A stretch of 64,000 bases of DNA, from positions 62,001 through 126,000 of the forward strand of contig JASMLK010000144.1 in assembly GCA_030748735.1 (NCBI GenBank). The letters are read 5' to 3'. The translations under genes and the position numbers were made by a program. This DNA comes from Myxococcota bacterium. GTDB lineage: Bacteria > Myxococcota_A > UBA9160 > UBA4427. Shown here piece by piece: positions 8,204 through 19,840 of this stretch (its first letter is position 1; each line of letters opens with the position of its first letter). The notes below the pieces were generated by a model, which was not told the DNA's origin, did no database searches, and saw only the letters and a list, made by a program, of their open reading frames with translations.

Positions 8204-8797
8204 ATGTTGAGCGCACAGGAAGCACGGATCGATCGACTGAGCGAACTCGCGAACATTGGCGCGGGTCACGCTGCCGGTGCGTTCTCGCAGATGACCGGTC
8301 ATACGATCCGCATGGAAGTGCCGCGGGTCTGGTTGTCCGGCCTGGAGCTTGGTTCCGACGGTGCGGCGGTCAGTGTGGAAGACGCCGACGAGCGTGAATG
8401 GGCGTCGGGCGTCATCTTCGAATTCGATGGCTGTCTCAACGCCGTCATGGCGGTGCTCTTCCGGCGAGAGATGTGCGACGCCGTCGTGCGGCAGATGGTC
8501 GGCCAGGAGCAGGGCTTCCTGCCGTCCGAAACCGTCGAATCTGCACTGATGGAAGTGGGCAATGTGCTGGCGTCCCACGTCGCGTCTGCGATCGCCGACA
8601 CCCTCCATGCCCGCCTGCTGCCCTCGATCCCCATGCTCTCGCTCGACGCCGCGTTCGAGCAGTTGCAGGCCCTCGCGGCGACGCGTCCGGGCGAGGGCGA
8701 GGTCTGGATCGAATGCGAGCTGGCCGACCAGGACGGGCAGCTCGGGGGCCTCGTGGTGCTGATACCGGATCGCGAAGCCGAGGCCGCCACCGACTGA
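8204..8797 (+). CDS. cheC: CheC-family chemotaxis phosphatase
   Basis: CheC proteins dephosphorylate CheY-P and so reset the signal. This 197-residue protein keeps both active-site signatures of the form D/S-x3-E-x2-N: DRLSELANIGAGHAAG near the N-terminus and SALMEVGNVLASHVAS in the second half. The ATG at 8204 begins just before the first helix, as is usual for the family. An in-frame TTG at 8171 overlapping the cheA stop as TTGA would add eleven residues. The cluster has no cheR, cheB or cheD here, so adaptation enzymes must be elsewhere or absent. Confidence 0.88.
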   Translation: MLSAQEARIDRLSELANIGAGHAAGAFSQMTGHTIRMEVPRVWLSGLELGSDGAAVSVEDADEREWASGVIFEFDGCLNAVMAVLFRREMCDAVVRQMVGQEQGFLPSETVESALMEVGNVLASHVASAIADTLHARLLPSIPMLSLDAAFEQLQALAATRPGEGEVWIECELADQDGQLGGLVVLIPDREAEAATD

Positions 8798-8870
8798 AGC
8801 GCCCATCGAAGTTTGATACCGTGCCCTGCCTTCACGACTCTCTCTTGGGTTGTGGCGAACGAAGGCTCCG

Positions 8871-9620
8871 GTGGATCGCGACGAACTTCGAAAACTCCTT
8901 GAAGGCCTGCAACGCGGCGACGTCGAGCTCGACGCCGCGGTGAAGCGCCTTTCCCACTTTCCTTTCGTCGACACGGAGCACGCGAGGGTCGACACCCAGC
9001 GCTCGCTTCGGATCGGGATCCCCGAAGTGATCTTCGGCCTCGGCAAGACGCCCGAACAGATCGTCGACGTTGCGAAGACCTTGCGTGAAGCCGGGCAGAA
9101 CGTTCTCGTCACGAGACTCGAAGCCGAAGTCGCGGCTCGCGTGCAGGGTGAACTCCCGGAAAGCGAATACGACGAAGTTGCGCGCCTGCTGTGGATCGGA
9201 CCGATGGAAGTGCCCGTCGTGGGCAAGGGCACGGTTGCGGTCGTTTCGGCGGGTACGAGTGATCGTCCCGTCGCGGCCGAAGCGGCCGCCGTGGCCCGTT
9301 GTTTCGGCAACGAGGTCGAGACCCTCGCCGACGTCGGCGTGGCGGGTATTCACCGGCTGCTGGCATCGCACGACGTGCTCGCGAACGCCCGGGTCTTGAT
9401 CGTGGTCGCGGGAATGGAGGGAGCGTTGCCTTCGGTGGTTGGTGGGCTGGTAGACAAGCCCGTCATCGCCGTGCCGACGAGCGTGGGTTATGGCGCAGCC
9501 CTCGGTGGCATTGCGGCGTTGCTCGGCATGCTCACGAGTTGTTCGTCGAATGTCTCCGTCGTGAACATCGACAACGGTTATGGGGCCGCCTATGTCGCGA
9601 CGCTCATCAACCGCCTCTAG
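8871..9620 (+). CDS. larB: LarB, nickel-pincer cofactor biosynthesis carboxylase/hydrolase
   Basis: LarB converts nicotinic acid adenine dinucleotide to pyridinium-3,5-biscarboxylic acid mononucleotide, the first step to the nickel-pincer nucleotide of lactate racemase-type enzymes. The protein has the AIR-carboxylase-like C-terminal fold with VVSAGTSDRPVAAEAA, DVGVAGIHR and VVAGMEGALPSVVGGLV, and ends with YGAAYVATLINRL. GTG at 8871 is preferred because GAAGG lies 5 bp upstream; a TTG at 8850 would add seven residues. larC begins inside the last 40 bp. No larE or larA is present in the window. Confidence 0.92.
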   Translation: MDRDELRKLLEGLQRGDVELDAAVKRLSHFPFVDTEHARVDTQRSLRIGIPEVIFGLGKTPEQIVDVAKTLREAGQNVLVTRLEAEVAARVQGELPESEYDEVARLLWIGPMEVPVVGKGTVAVVSAGTSDRPVAAEAAAVARCFGNEVETLADVGVAGIHRLLASHDVLANARVLIVVAGMEGALPSVVGGLVDKPVIAVPTSVGYGAALGGIAALLGMLTSCSSNVSVVNIDNGYGAAYVATLINRL

Positions 9621-10947
9621 CGCTACGCGCAAGCGTCGATCGGGTGGCACGCCTTCGGGCGGTCGCATCCTTCATCTCGATTGCTTTTCGGGGATCGCGG
9701 GCAACATGATGCTCGCCGCGTTGCTCGACCTGGGTCTTTCGCGCAAGGAACTCGACGCCGGGCTGGCGGGCCTGGGCGTGGATTACAAGCTCCGCGTTTG
9801 CAAGGTGACCCGCGGTACGCTGGCGGCGAAGTACCTGGATGTTCTGGTGCCGGGTGTTCGTGCGAAGGCGAAGAAGAAAAAGAAGGCGAAGAAGTCTGCG
9901 CACAGCCACGGCCATGCGCATGCCCAGCATCATCATTCGCACGCCGAACCCCACGTTCATCCACACGGTCACCAGCACGGCGAGGGGCGTTCGTACGCGA
10001 AGATCCGTCGGCAGCTCGAAAAGGCAGACCTGGCCAGCGGTGTGCGTGCGCGGGCACTCGACTGCTTCGAAGCGCTGGCGGTCGCCGAGGGCAAGGTACA
10101 TGGCGTCGGTTTCGAGGACGTCCACTTTCACGAAGTCGGCGCCGTGGACGCCATCGTCGATATCACCGGCATGGCGATCGGGCTCGAAGCTCTCGGTATC
10201 GACCGCGTGACTGCATCTCCGGTGGCGCTGGGGCAGGGCACCGTCCACACCGAACACGGACTGTTGCCGCTACCAGCCCCGGCAACCATCGAACTCCTGC
10301 GCGGCGTTCCGACGACCCCCGCCCATGTCGAATGGGAAACCGTGACGCCGACCGGCGCAGCGATCCTGCGAAGCCAGGTCGACGCATACGGCGCGATGCC
10401 CGCCATGACGATCGATCGCACCGGTTTGGGGGCAGGGGACGACCGGCCCGGCCCCATGCCAAACGTGCTTCGCGCCGTGCTGGGTGAAACCTCTTCGCTG
10501 GAAGGCGATCGCATCGTGTGTCTCGAGTGCAACCTCGACGACTTCAACCCCGAACACTTCGACTACCTGATGGAGCGCTTGTTCGAAGCCGGCGCACTCG
10601 ACGTTTCGCTCCAGAACGTACAGATGAAGAAGAACCGCCCGGGCTTTCTCGTCCGGGTGGTCGCAACCCCCGCGAGCCGCCTCGCTCTCACACGATGCCT
10701 GCTCACCGAATCGACGACCCTCGGTGTGCGGGCTTCGGATTGGGACCGCCTCGTCGTTCCTCGCGAATCGCGAAAGATCGCCACGCCTTACGGACGCATC
10801 GGCGTGAAGTTCGTGACCGGGCCCGACGGGCGCACGGAGGTGTCGGCGGAATACGACGACTGCAAACGCGCGGCGCGCAAGCACGAGGCGCCGCTGCGCG
10901 ATGTCGTTCGCGCCGCCGAAGACGCTGCGCGCAAGGTGGCGCGGTGA
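9580..10947 (+). CDS. larC: LarC, nickel insertion protein (LarC1-LarC2 in one frame)
   Basis: LarC is the CTP-dependent cyclometallase that inserts nickel in the last step of pincer-cofactor synthesis. The 455-residue product starts with LHLDCFSGIAGNMMLAALLD and contains FHEVGAVDAIVDITG and VTPTGAAILR. A His-rich stretch at about residues 108-134, likely to bind metal, follows a run of lysines. In Lactobacillus, LarC1 and LarC2 are joined by a programmed -1 frameshift; here both parts are continuous. The ATG at 9580 overlaps larB by 41 bp, and ATG 9592 is an equally possible start. It shares GTGA with the next gene. Confidence 0.92.
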   Translation: MGPPMSRRSSTASSATRKRRSGGTPSGGRILHLDCFSGIAGNMMLAALLDLGLSRKELDAGLAGLGVDYKLRVCKVTRGTLAAKYLDVLVPGVRAKAKKKKKAKKSAHSHGHAHAQHHHSHAEPHVHPHGHQHGEGRSYAKIRRQLEKADLASGVRARALDCFEALAVAEGKVHGVGFEDVHFHEVGAVDAIVDITGMAIGLEALGIDRVTASPVALGQGTVHTEHGLLPLPAPATIELLRGVPTTPAHVEWETVTPTGAAILRSQVDAYGAMPAMTIDRTGLGAGDDRPGPMPNVLRAVLGETSSLEGDRIVCLECNLDDFNPEHFDYLMERLFEAGALDVSLQNVQMKKNRPGFLVRVVATPASRLALTRCLLTESTTLGVRASDWDRLVVPRESRKIATPYGRIGVKFVTGPDGRTEVSAEYDDCKRAARKHEAPLRDVVRAAEDAARKVAR

Positions 10948-11726
10948 GCGAAGCCGTCGATGCGGGCCCTTTCGATCGGGTTCCCTCCGACCACGACGGG
11001 AAGCGCGCGGCGCTCCTGTTGCACGGCTTCACGGGCACGCCGTATGAGATGCGACCCATCGGGGAAGAACTCGTGCGTCGGGGTTATCGCTGTGTCGGTC
11101 CCGTCATGGCCGGTCATCACGAGACCCACGTCGAACTCGCCCGGATCCATTGGCGCGAATGGATCGACGAGGCCGCGGATCATCTCGATCGACTGCGCGG
11201 CGAAGCCGAGCATGTCGTCGTTGCGGGGATGTCGATGGGTGGGCTCGTGACACTGGCCCTCGGCGCGAGCCACACGCCGGATGCCATCGCGGTCATGGGC
11301 GTGCCTTTGCAGTTACCGCGATCGATTCGCTGGCGCGTGCCGATCGGGAAGTACCTGAAACCGTACTTCCCCAAGACCGAAGGCCCCGGCGGACCGGACA
11401 TACGCGAACCCGGAGCACGCGAGCGACACCCCGGCTTCGACGCGATCCCCGTGGCGGGTACACACGAGATCTTGAAACTCCAGAAGCACGTGCGCGGTGT
11501 GCTCGACAAGGTCGTCTGCCCAACCATCATTGCCCACGGCGCGCACGACCAGACCGCGAGCCCGCGCGACGCCTACCGTACGCTGGGTGAGGTCAATGCC
11601 GGACGTCGCGAGATCTTCATCGGCGAAGAATCGGGGCACGTGATCTCCGTCGACTACGACGGTGCGGAGTGTGCGAGGCGCATCGCCGACTTCTTCGAAG
11701 CAGCGCTTGCCGACCAGGGGGCGTAG
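10944..11726 (+). CDS. Alpha/beta-hydrolase, carboxylesterase type
   Basis: The 260-residue protein is a soluble alpha/beta-hydrolase. It has the oxyanion HGFTGTPYEM motif, the nucleophile elbow GMSMGG, an Asp in HGAHDQTASP and a His in EESGHVISVD. This pattern and length are those of Est30-like carboxylesterases and related monoacylglycerol lipases. It starts at a GTG overlapping the larC stop as GTGA, so it is translationally coupled to larBC. No known pincer-cofactor step needs it, so the link may be only transcriptional. The natural ester is unknown. Confidence 0.8.
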   Translation: MSEAVDAGPFDRVPSDHDGKRAALLLHGFTGTPYEMRPIGEELVRRGYRCVGPVMAGHHETHVELARIHWREWIDEAADHLDRLRGEAEHVVVAGMSMGGLVTLALGASHTPDAIAVMGVPLQLPRSIRWRVPIGKYLKPYFPKTEGPGGPDIREPGARERHPGFDAIPVAGTHEILKLQKHVRGVLDKVVCPTIIAHGAHDQTASPRDAYRTLGEVNAGRREIFIGEESGHVISVDYDGAECARRIADFFEAALADQGA

Positions 11727-11756
11727 CCCTTTCGTAGCTCCGAACTCGCGAGCGTA

Positions 11757-13232
11757 TCAGCCCAGGTGGTGGAGATACTCGATCAGTCCGGCTTCGTCGG
11801 ACGCGGTCATCGACTGGAACTGCAGGCCGAACCCGCGATGCCCCGAGCCCGGGACCTGATATAGCACCTCGGCGTCGAACTCGAGGTGCCGACCCATCGC
11901 CGGGATGTTGAGGTCGCAGCGTTTGACCGCGCCCTGTGCAAAGTGTTCGCCACTGCGCACCATGATGCCGCCGCGGCCGAGCAGGACGGCCGTCGAGGGC
12001 AGGTGGGCGCCGTCGATCTGGACCGACAGCTGCTGGGGATAGCGGGTGAAGCGGCGGCGCTTGGGCTGCTTGATCGTGCGTTCGAGATGTCGAGCAATCT
12101 TGGACACGTCGATCGGATAGCCGAGATAACCGATGGCCCCGGCCTGCTGTGCGGCCTTGCGGCGCGATGCACGGCGGTGGGCGTCGACCAGGATCACGGG
12201 GATCTCTTCGATCCCCACGACGCTGCGCAGAGCGGGGATCAACTCGATGCCTTCCGAGCGCCCGAGGCTCACGTCGGCCATTACGAGTTCGGGCGAAATT
12301 CGATCGTAGTAGTCGATGGCTTCGTTGAGGGTATGGGCGACCAGCACTTCGTAGTTGCGAAGCCGCAGCGAGTCGATCGCGCTGCGTTCACGTGCGAGCT
12401 GCTCGCCGACCAGCAGGATGCGTAGCGGGCGCTCCTTCGGTTCGTCCGAAAGGTCGACGATGGTTGCCGACATCGACATGGCACGTCGTCGCTCTTCTTC
12501 TTTGATTCGGCGGTCCATGTTCGTGAGCTCTTGCAGGCGATTGGTGATCTGGATCTCGAGATCGACGGCCGAGTCGACCTCTGCATCGATCTCGATCACG
12601 CGATCTTCGGGGCGCTGAAGCGTCACGCCACCGAGTGGCCCACGGCTGGGGAGGATCACCTTGCGGGGCTCGCAAACCTGTACCTTGACGGCGCGATCTT
12701 CTCCCGCGAGAAGAACGCTCAACATCGCACCGTTGTTCGCGGCGTTGACATCGGCACCGAGTTTTCGGAGCCAGGCCTCGGCGTTTCGCAACTGGGTGAG
12801 GTGAGCGTTCCACGCCGCGCGAATCCGGGCTTCGAGGGACGCGGCGTTCTTGCAGTCGCCGATGGGGATCAGTGGAAGAACGAAGAGCGCGGCCGGGCGT
12901 AGGCACTTGATCTGTTCGCGACCGGCGGTCGAGAAGACGATCTCCGACAGCGCGAGTGATCCGTTCAGAGTTTCGATTGAGCGCCCGGTGCCGTGCATCG
13001 AAGCCAGCACGCTGCGCCCGCCCGGCAGCAGACGTGCGCGAACACCCATCGTCTGTAGACGATGGAGCATTCGACTCTGGTCCGATTCCCCACCTGCTTC
13101 CCGCACCTGCGACCGAAGCCTCCGCGATTCTCGACAGCTTTGCTGATCGGCAGGATGGAAGCGTTCCTTGAAGTTGCCCGTTGCTGATGCGGAATTGCGT
13201 GTCTGCTGCTGTTCAGCCTGCTCTGAGAGCAT
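11757..13232 (-). CDS. Receiver-PilZ protein with long N-terminal region
   Basis: This 491-codon frame has three parts. Residues about 60-250 are unrecognised and end in a charged coiled-coil-like stretch. Residues about 269-389 form a receiver domain with phosphoacceptor-like D320 in LVMADVSLG, and about 391-490 a PilZ domain starting RRRFTRYP. The receiver looks atypical: the acidic pair is reduced (ILLVGEQ) and the usual Lys is replaced by Tyr in GYPIDV. The PilZ D/NxSxxG motif is also altered to GRGG, so c-di-GMP binding is uncertain. The first 54 residues are Gln/Ser/Arg-rich; ATG 13070 may be the true start. Confidence 0.75.
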   Translation of the reverse strand: MLSEQAEQQQTRNSASATGNFKERFHPADQQSCRESRRLRSQVREAGGESDQSRMLHRLQTMGVRARLLPGGRSVLASMHGTGRSIETLNGSLALSEIVFSTAGREQIKCLRPAALFVLPLIPIGDCKNAASLEARIRAAWNAHLTQLRNAEAWLRKLGADVNAANNGAMLSVLLAGEDRAVKVQVCEPRKVILPSRGPLGGVTLQRPEDRVIEIDAEVDSAVDLEIQITNRLQELTNMDRRIKEEERRRAMSMSATIVDLSDEPKERPLRILLVGEQLARERSAIDSLRLRNYEVLVAHTLNEAIDYYDRISPELVMADVSLGRSEGIELIPALRSVVGIEEIPVILVDAHRRASRRKAAQQAGAIGYLGYPIDVSKIARHLERTIKQPKRRRFTRYPQQLSVQIDGAHLPSTAVLLGRGGIMVRSGEHFAQGAVKRCDLNIPAMGRHLEFDAEVLYQVPGSGHRGFGLQFQSMTASDEAGLIEYLHHLG

Positions 13233-13456
13233 CTCTTGCCGGTGATCGTGAGGTTGCGGTAGATCCAGTATCCGAAGAGTTCGATGAACTCCTCCTTGAA
13301 CACGTACTTGACGCCGTGGATTGCCCTCAGGAGGAGATCGAGCGATACCAGCGAGATTGCCAGGAGGCGGGCGACGGGATCGCGGGCCACCATCCCAGCC
13401 AGGTCGAGCAGTCGTCCGGTGTCCAGGTCGTTTCGAAGATCTGCACGCATGCGCAT
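12965..13456 (-). CDS. Uncertain hypothetical protein overlapping the receiver-PilZ gene
   Basis: The first about 75 codons look coding, with G/C third positions and a plausible sequence (RDPVARLLAISLVSLDLLLR, then KEEFIELFGYWIYRNLTITGK). After about 13235 the frame becomes Cys/Trp/Arg-rich, as expected of an out-of-frame reading, and it overlaps the next gene. It starts 34 bp after the DUF2889-type gene. Either this is a short gene whose frame runs on by chance, or a frameshift separates it from the receiver-PilZ frame. No family was recognised. Confidence 0.3.
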   Translation of the reverse strand: MRMRADLRNDLDTGRLLDLAGMVARDPVARLLAISLVSLDLLLRAIHGVKYVFKEEFIELFGYWIYRNLTITGKRCSQSRLNSSRHAIPHQQRATSRNASILPISKAVENRGGFGRRCGKQVGNRTRVECSIVYRRWVFAHVCCRAGAACWLRCTAPGAQSKL

Positions 13457-13490
13457 GGGTCTCGCCGGCGACACTCTACTGAGCGCCGGC

Positions 13491-14594
13491 CTATTCCTCT
13501 TCGAACGCGGCTTGACGTCTTGCCATCGCGCGCTGGCGCTCGGAGATCAGGGGGCTGCCTTCGCGCCACATGTAGCAGCTGTTGATCATTCCCCCGATGG
13601 CGCCCACCGGTGGCCCCTCGGCCTTCCCGTTGCTCTTCGTGTCGTTGCTCTTCGTGCCTGTAGGCGTTTCGGTGCTCGTGCGTACGAACCAGCGGTCGGT
13701 AATCGCGGCGAGCACCTGGATGTGTCCCGGTGCCATCTGGAGCAGCGCATCGCGTACCAGGGCGCGATCGCCGCGTGCGCCGAGCAGGTCGCGCACGCGA
13801 CTCGACAGGCCAGGCACGATCGGGTGACCGAGCAATGGTTCGAGTTCGTCGCTGCGGTCGTGCCACACCGCGTCGGCGAGGTTCGGAAGCACTCGAACGC
13901 GTTCGGTCGCTTGCAGGCGACCGATGCGAAAGGCCGGTGGCTCGACCAGCCCGACGATCCGCACCTCTTCCTGGCGTTCCAGGCGTTCGAGCGGCGTTTC
14001 CACCATCTCGTGAGGACGACTGTGTACGTCCGCGAGTTGGACCGAGATCTCGATCTCCCCGCCTTCGATCTCGAAGCCGTCGATGAAGATGCTGCGCCAG
14101 AAGAGCCGCTCACCGACGTGGCGCTTTTCGCGATGACGCCGCGCGACCTCTTCTTCGTGCATGACCGCCCGAGGGATCGCGGCCGCCATGCCGAAGAAGA
14201 GCGTCAGGAGGTGTGAGCAGCCCAACGCTCCGCCGAACTCGCTCGAGAGTTTGCGCCCGAAGTGCTCGTCCATCACTTCGCCCTGCAACGCTTGCAGTCG
14301 CGGCGAAGGGTCGCGGCAGCACTCGCCGCTGGTGCGCTCCGAGGCGTCGATCGCCACGTGGGGCTGTGCGACTTCGAGCGAGTCGATGCGCAGGCTGTTC
14401 GGATCGACGACCTGCTTGATCGTCATGTGGTGGATGATCCCGGAAGGTTGAACGTCCTGGGTCATCGGCACGAAGCCGCACTTGCGCAGGTCGATGATGT
14501 CTCCGCGCACGTCCCAGCGTCCGTCGCCGCGCAAGGCGGCCACGATCGTGAGCGATCGGGTGTGGAGCGGAACTCCCGTGATCTTCAGCGGCAC
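13491..14594 (-). CDS. DUF2889-like protein
   Basis: The 367-residue protein resembles DUF2889. It has an N-terminal strand-rich part (DGRWDVRGDIIDLRKCGF, then GIIHHMTIKQVVDPNSLRID), a Cys/Gly-rich middle (GECCRDPSPRLQALQGEVM) and the GGALGCSHLLTLFFGMA motif. The second half repeats a related strand pattern, so the domain may be duplicated. The biochemical role of the family is unknown to me. GTG at 14594 follows the strong ribosome site AGGGGAAG. It lies between a small ORF and the receiver-PilZ gene on the same strand, suggesting an operon. A hydrophilic TGTKSNDTKSNGK linker precedes the C-terminal tail. Confidence 0.6.
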   Translation of the reverse strand: MPLKITGVPLHTRSLTIVAALRGDGRWDVRGDIIDLRKCGFVPMTQDVQPSGIIHHMTIKQVVDPNSLRIDSLEVAQPHVAIDASERTSGECCRDPSPRLQALQGEVMDEHFGRKLSSEFGGALGCSHLLTLFFGMAAAIPRAVMHEEEVARRHREKRHVGERLFWRSIFIDGFEIEGGEIEISVQLADVHSRPHEMVETPLERLERQEEVRIVGLVEPPAFRIGRLQATERVRVLPNLADAVWHDRSDELEPLLGHPIVPGLSSRVRDLLGARGDRALVRDALLQMAPGHIQVLAAITDRWFVRTSTETPTGTKSNDTKSNGKAEGPPVGAIGGMINSCYMWREGSPLISERQRAMARRQAAFEEE

Positions 14595-14625
14595 TCACTT
14601 CCCCTGGGTGACCAGTCGGCTGAGC

Positions 14626-14853
14626 TTAACCCAGGCGATCGCTCACGACCGAGTCGCCGACTCGCGGGTTCTGCGCAACCAACCCCAGGCGAGGCACGTC
14701 GGCTCGAAGCCCATCGCCGCGGTTCACGTCGTAGATCAGAGGTGCCGTGTCACATCGCACGGTGCGACAAGCGGGCCCTTCGATCACCTCACCGCCGAGT
14801 CGGTGATAGGCGAGATAGGTTCGGCACAACGCGCGCGCGGCTTCCGTCTTCAT
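14626..14853 (-). CDS. Small hypothetical protein, possibly truncated
   Basis: A 75-codon frame begins MKTEAARALCRTYLAYHRLG and shows G/C third positions over most of its length. It sits between the MFS gene and the DUF2889-type gene in the same direction. The last about 20 residues (VAQNPRVGDSVVSDRLG) do not look like a natural domain end, so this may be the start of a longer gene that has lost its 3' part. I do not recognise the family. Confidence 0.4.
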   Translation of the reverse strand: MKTEAARALCRTYLAYHRLGGEVIEGPACRTVRCDTAPLIYDVNRGDGLRADVPRLGLVAQNPRVGDSVVSDRLG

Positions 14854-14909
14854 GCCGAAAGCGTCAGCACGCCCGGTTCACGGGTGAGACAGGCGAGTCA
14901 GAATCGAAC

Positions 14910-16307
14910 TCAGCCCCCTCGTCGCGAAGGTGGCCTTGGTAGCAGCAAGGGGACGAGGAGTAGGGCCGCGAGGCCCAGCGCTCCGCCAGCGATCGCGGGT
15001 GCCCCGGCGCCTCCGACGTCGACGAGCCAACCCGAGGTGAAGTTCGACGCCACAGCCCCGAGCCCTGCGCCCACGAAGCCGAACGCCGCCTGGCCGGTCG
15101 AGCGCAGGCGATTGGGCACCAGGGCGTCGATGTACACCGGCATGCCCATCATCACGCCCCACACCGTAACGCCGTGGAGGATCTGCACGGCGGTGAGGAC
15201 CGTCATGTCGCCCGTCAGGCCGCTGACCAACCAACGAATGGCGGACGCACCGATCCCGATCGCCACGATGCCGCGCTTCCCCAGCAATTCGACGCTTCGC
15301 CCCAGTACGAAGACCAACGGGATTTCGAGGGCGATCATCCAGATCCACATGTGGGCGATCGCGTCGACTTCACCGCCGTGACTACGCACGAGTATGGGAA
15401 ACATGTGCATCGGTCCCTGCATGGACATGTAGGCGAGAAAACCGAAGGTGAGCGCACGCAGCAGGTTCGGTTCTCGCAGGAGCTGAAGCCATTCGCCTGC
15501 ATGAGCACGCACGCGCGTTGCATGGGTGCGTGGGATCGCGAGCGCCGCCACGCCGCCGACCGCGGCAAACGCGCTTGCTCCGACGAACATCCAACCCAGC
15601 ACGGGTTCGCTGCTCCCCGGGTTCGCGATGCCGGGTGTGATCCCGACCCCGGTGAGCGCAGCGAGACACAAGGGGAACGTCACGACCACCAGCCCATAGG
15701 CAAGCGTTCCCCAAACGCGTACGCGTCCCAGGCGATGGCTCCCGTCTTCGTCGAGTGCCGCGATGCTCGCCGACATGGTCATGGAGCCGAACGAGGTGAG
15801 AAAGACCGCGAGCAACGCCGTGGTGGCGGCGAAACCCAGAAAGCTCTCCTGCCTCGCGAGCAGCGCGTAGAACAGCGATGCACCAAAGCAGATGGTTGCG
15901 ACCACGCGATTGCGGCGTCCGGTCCGGTCGCCGATCTGTCCCCAGATCGGCTGCATCACCATCCCCATCAGCGGCAGCAGGCCGACTACGATGCCCGCTT
16001 CGGTGCCACTCAGCCCCGCGTTTTCGGTGAGGTAGAGCGTGTAGAACGGCAGGATGAACCCGAGTCCACCCAGGCCAAAGGCCCAGAGGAGCGAGAGTGT
16101 CAGCGATGCCCGCCGCGGGTCCACGTGGTGGGAAGCTGGTTCGTCGGTCTGCGACGCGTTCGATTCTCTTGCGGGGCTGTTGTTCGACACGTCTGCGTTC
16201 GCTCGACCGATGTTGAGTGGGCCCTGATGCTTAGCACTCGCGACCTCACTCACGCCTCCGCTGGGCGTTTCAGGTGGCCGGGTGTTGCGATGCGCGTGCC
16301 AGTCCAC
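14910..16307 (-). CDS. MFS transporter of the MFS_1_like/HcaT type
   Basis: The 465-residue inner-membrane protein has about twelve hydrophobic segments. After a hydrophilic N-terminal tail of about 65 residues it reads LLWAFGLGGLGFILPFYTLY, and the loop 2-3 motif is GQIGDRTGRR. The phrase GSMTMSASIAALDEDGSHRL and the RVWGTLAYGL segment match the nucleoside:H+ symporter/phenylpropionate transporter branch. The substrate is unknown. The long leader suggests the true start may be a downstream GTG near 16190. The next upstream feature on this strand is the SGNH remnant. Confidence 0.8.
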   Translation of the reverse strand: MDWHAHRNTRPPETPSGGVSEVASAKHQGPLNIGRANADVSNNSPARESNASQTDEPASHHVDPRRASLTLSLLWAFGLGGLGFILPFYTLYLTENAGLSGTEAGIVVGLLPLMGMVMQPIWGQIGDRTGRRNRVVATICFGASLFYALLARQESFLGFAATTALLAVFLTSFGSMTMSASIAALDEDGSHRLGRVRVWGTLAYGLVVVTFPLCLAALTGVGITPGIANPGSSEPVLGWMFVGASAFAAVGGVAALAIPRTHATRVRAHAGEWLQLLREPNLLRALTFGFLAYMSMQGPMHMFPILVRSHGGEVDAIAHMWIWMIALEIPLVFVLGRSVELLGKRGIVAIGIGASAIRWLVSGLTGDMTVLTAVQILHGVTVWGVMMGMPVYIDALVPNRLRSTGQAAFGFVGAGLGAVASNFTSGWLVDVGGAGAPAIAGGALGLAALLLVPLLLPRPPSRRGG

Positions 16308-16335
16308 CGCCGTAGACGTCTTCGGCAGCGTGGAC

Positions 16336-16726
16336 TCAGAGGCCCGCCGCAGCGAGGCCGGCCTGGATCTCTCGGGCTACGATGCTGTGGCCGAGAGCGT
16401 TGAAGTGCCTGTCGGGCAGGTAGATCGAACGCTCCAACGCAGCTCGCTTCAATGCACCGAGGGTGTCGATGCTGATCACCCCACGTTCTCGCGCCCAGGA
16501 GATCAGCGTCTTCTGCGGGTGCAGCGGGTCCGCGAGGAACGCGGCGCCTTCGGGTTGGTCTGCATGCAGAAGCTTCGTGAGCAGCTCGAAGTTCTCGCTG
16601 GTCTGAGGGCTCGACGGCAAAATGATCAGAATCAGGGGAATCCCATCCGCGCGAACATCAGCCTCGAGCGCATCGAGCAGCGCTCGGGGGAACATGCGCC
16701 AAGGGGGGAAGACCAGACGGTGTGAT

Positions 16727-16752
<26 letters not shown>
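16336..16752 (-). pseudogene. SGNH-hydrolase 3' remnant
   Basis: A 138-codon frame encodes what looks like the last third of an SGNH/GDSL hydrolase. It contains ADGIPLILIILPSSPQTSEN, a middle helix, and the catalytic D-x2-H block in YLPDRHFNALGHSIVAREI. The N-terminal GDS nucleophile block and the oxyanion Gly and Asn blocks are missing. The frame merges upstream with the 3' end of the RND gene, overlapping it by 26 bp. An ordinary gene of this family is two to three times longer, so this is most likely a remnant left when the RND genes came to lie next to it. A short functional gene starting at ATG 16695 is less likely. Confidence 0.6.

Positions 16753-19836
<3,084 letters not shown>

Positions 19837-19840
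<4 letters not shown>

Noticed and set aside
9838..9990. Programmed frameshift in larC, as in Lactobacillus
   Set aside because: The gene is continuous through the lysine-run and His-rich region; no shift is needed. His-rich stretches are ordinary in LarC.
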